Origin: Flavihumibacter sp.
GTDB lineage: Bacteria; Bacteroidota; Bacteroidia; Chitinophagales; Chitinophagaceae
Length of the DNA stretch: 5,838 nucleotides
Direction of reading: 5' to 3'
Assembly: GCA_025455285.1 (NCBI GenBank)
Contig: JALOMU010000124.1
Span: 1-5,838 of the forward strand
Below are positions 5,530-5,838 of the stretch, in pieces; position 1 is the first letter of the stretch, and each line of letters opens with the position of its first letter. Both the position numbers and the translations under genes were made by a program. A model generated the notes under the pieces. That model did not search any database, had not been told where the DNA came from, and worked only from the letters and a program-made list of their open reading frames with translations.

Positions 5530-5838
5530 TTATTGACAAGGGTTTACACTGTCCCAGTCGGCTTCGGCACGTGGTATATGAAATTTTTCAAATACCGAAT
5601 GCGAGGGTTTATCAAGAGGTAGTGAATTCAGCTTGTTATAGCGGCGCATATCAAACCAACGATGCCCTTCCATGAACAGGGAATACCGGCGTTGGTGCAG
5701 CAGCTCATCAATCAGTGCATTCTTGTTTCCGATGATACCCGGTTTGGCAGTGGCCAATGCAGCCAAACCATTTTGAGTACGGATATAATCCAGCGCTGTA
5801 ACCGCTGCCGCCAGTTCGTCTTTTTGCAGTTTTGCTTC
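5530..5838 (-). CDS. SusD/RagB-family outer-membrane nutrient-binding lipoprotein, C-terminus only
   Basis: Only the last 102 residues are inside the window; the rest lies beyond the right edge, and the frame is open to that edge. SusD proteins are surface lipoproteins that cap a SusC-type TonB-dependent transporter and bind glycans or other nutrients. The fragment shows the C-terminal family pattern: ALDYIRTQNGL (15-25), the signature QRRYSLFMEGHRWFDMRRY (49-67), and a final FHIPRAEADW (86-95). Family members usually run 450 to 600 residues, so most of the protein, including its lipoprotein signal and ligand-binding region, cannot be seen, and the substrate cannot be named. A susC partner would be expected upstream, to the right of the window. 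The gene ends with TAA and is followed by a strong terminator, so it is the last gene of its transcription unit. A start inside the window would give only a fragment without a signal peptide and is not credible. Confidence 0.93.
   Translation of the reverse strand, partial: EAKLQKDELAAAVTALDYIRTQNGLAALATAKPGIIGNKNALIDELLHQRRYSLFMEGHRWFDMRRYNKLNSLPLDKPSHSVFEKFHIPRAEADWDSVNPCQ

Noticed and set aside
5530..5766. Treating the susD C-terminus as a complete 78-residue protein or a pseudogene remnant
   Set aside because: The frame stays open with good SusD-family similarity up to the right edge (ALDYIRTQNGL), so the gene is simply cut by the window.

Overview
The window reads as chromosomal DNA of a Bacteroidota bacterium, most likely of the Chitinophagaceae or a close relative. 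The evidence is the C-terminus of a SusD/RagB-family protein (a family essentially confined to that phylum), a promoter -7 element of the TAnnTTTG type, no recognisable Shine-Dalgarno sequences before the starts, and protein-level similarity of GatA and PurA to that group. The family-level placement is recalled resemblance, not a search result.

Left part, plus strand: the 3' three quarters of gatA (glutamyl-tRNA amidotransferase subunit A, cut by the left edge), then 81 bp without a visible terminator, then a complete gene for a secreted MltD-like lytic transglycosylase. This gene meets the next one tail to tail with one base between the two stop codons.

Middle, minus strand (transcribed right to left): purA (adenylosuccinate synthetase), a gene for a 144-residue protein of alternating lysine-rich and acidic blocks, and pabB (aminodeoxychorismate synthase component I). 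The acidic gene and pabB overlap as TAATG, so they are probably translationally coupled. No terminator or consensus promoter is visible in the 86 bp between purA and the acidic gene, so the three are best read as one operon. purA supplies the AMP branch of purine synthesis. pabB starts the p-aminobenzoate branch of folate synthesis, and folate provides one-carbon units for purines. The acidic protein is the only product without a known role.

Right part, minus strand: the last 102 residues of a SusD-like outer-membrane nutrient-binding lipoprotein, followed by a strong intrinsic terminator. The terminator separates it from purA, which has its own -7 promoter element lying inside a perfect 8-bp inverted repeat.

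Most of the window is ordinary housekeeping sequence. The parts that deserve a second look are the charged block protein, its SSB-like acidic-Phe carboxyl end and its coupling to pabB, and the inverted repeat around the purA promoter. I found no mobile element, CRISPR array, RNA gene or defence system. There is no stretch of more than 300 bases without a gene; the longest gap is the 162 bp between purA and the susD-like gene.
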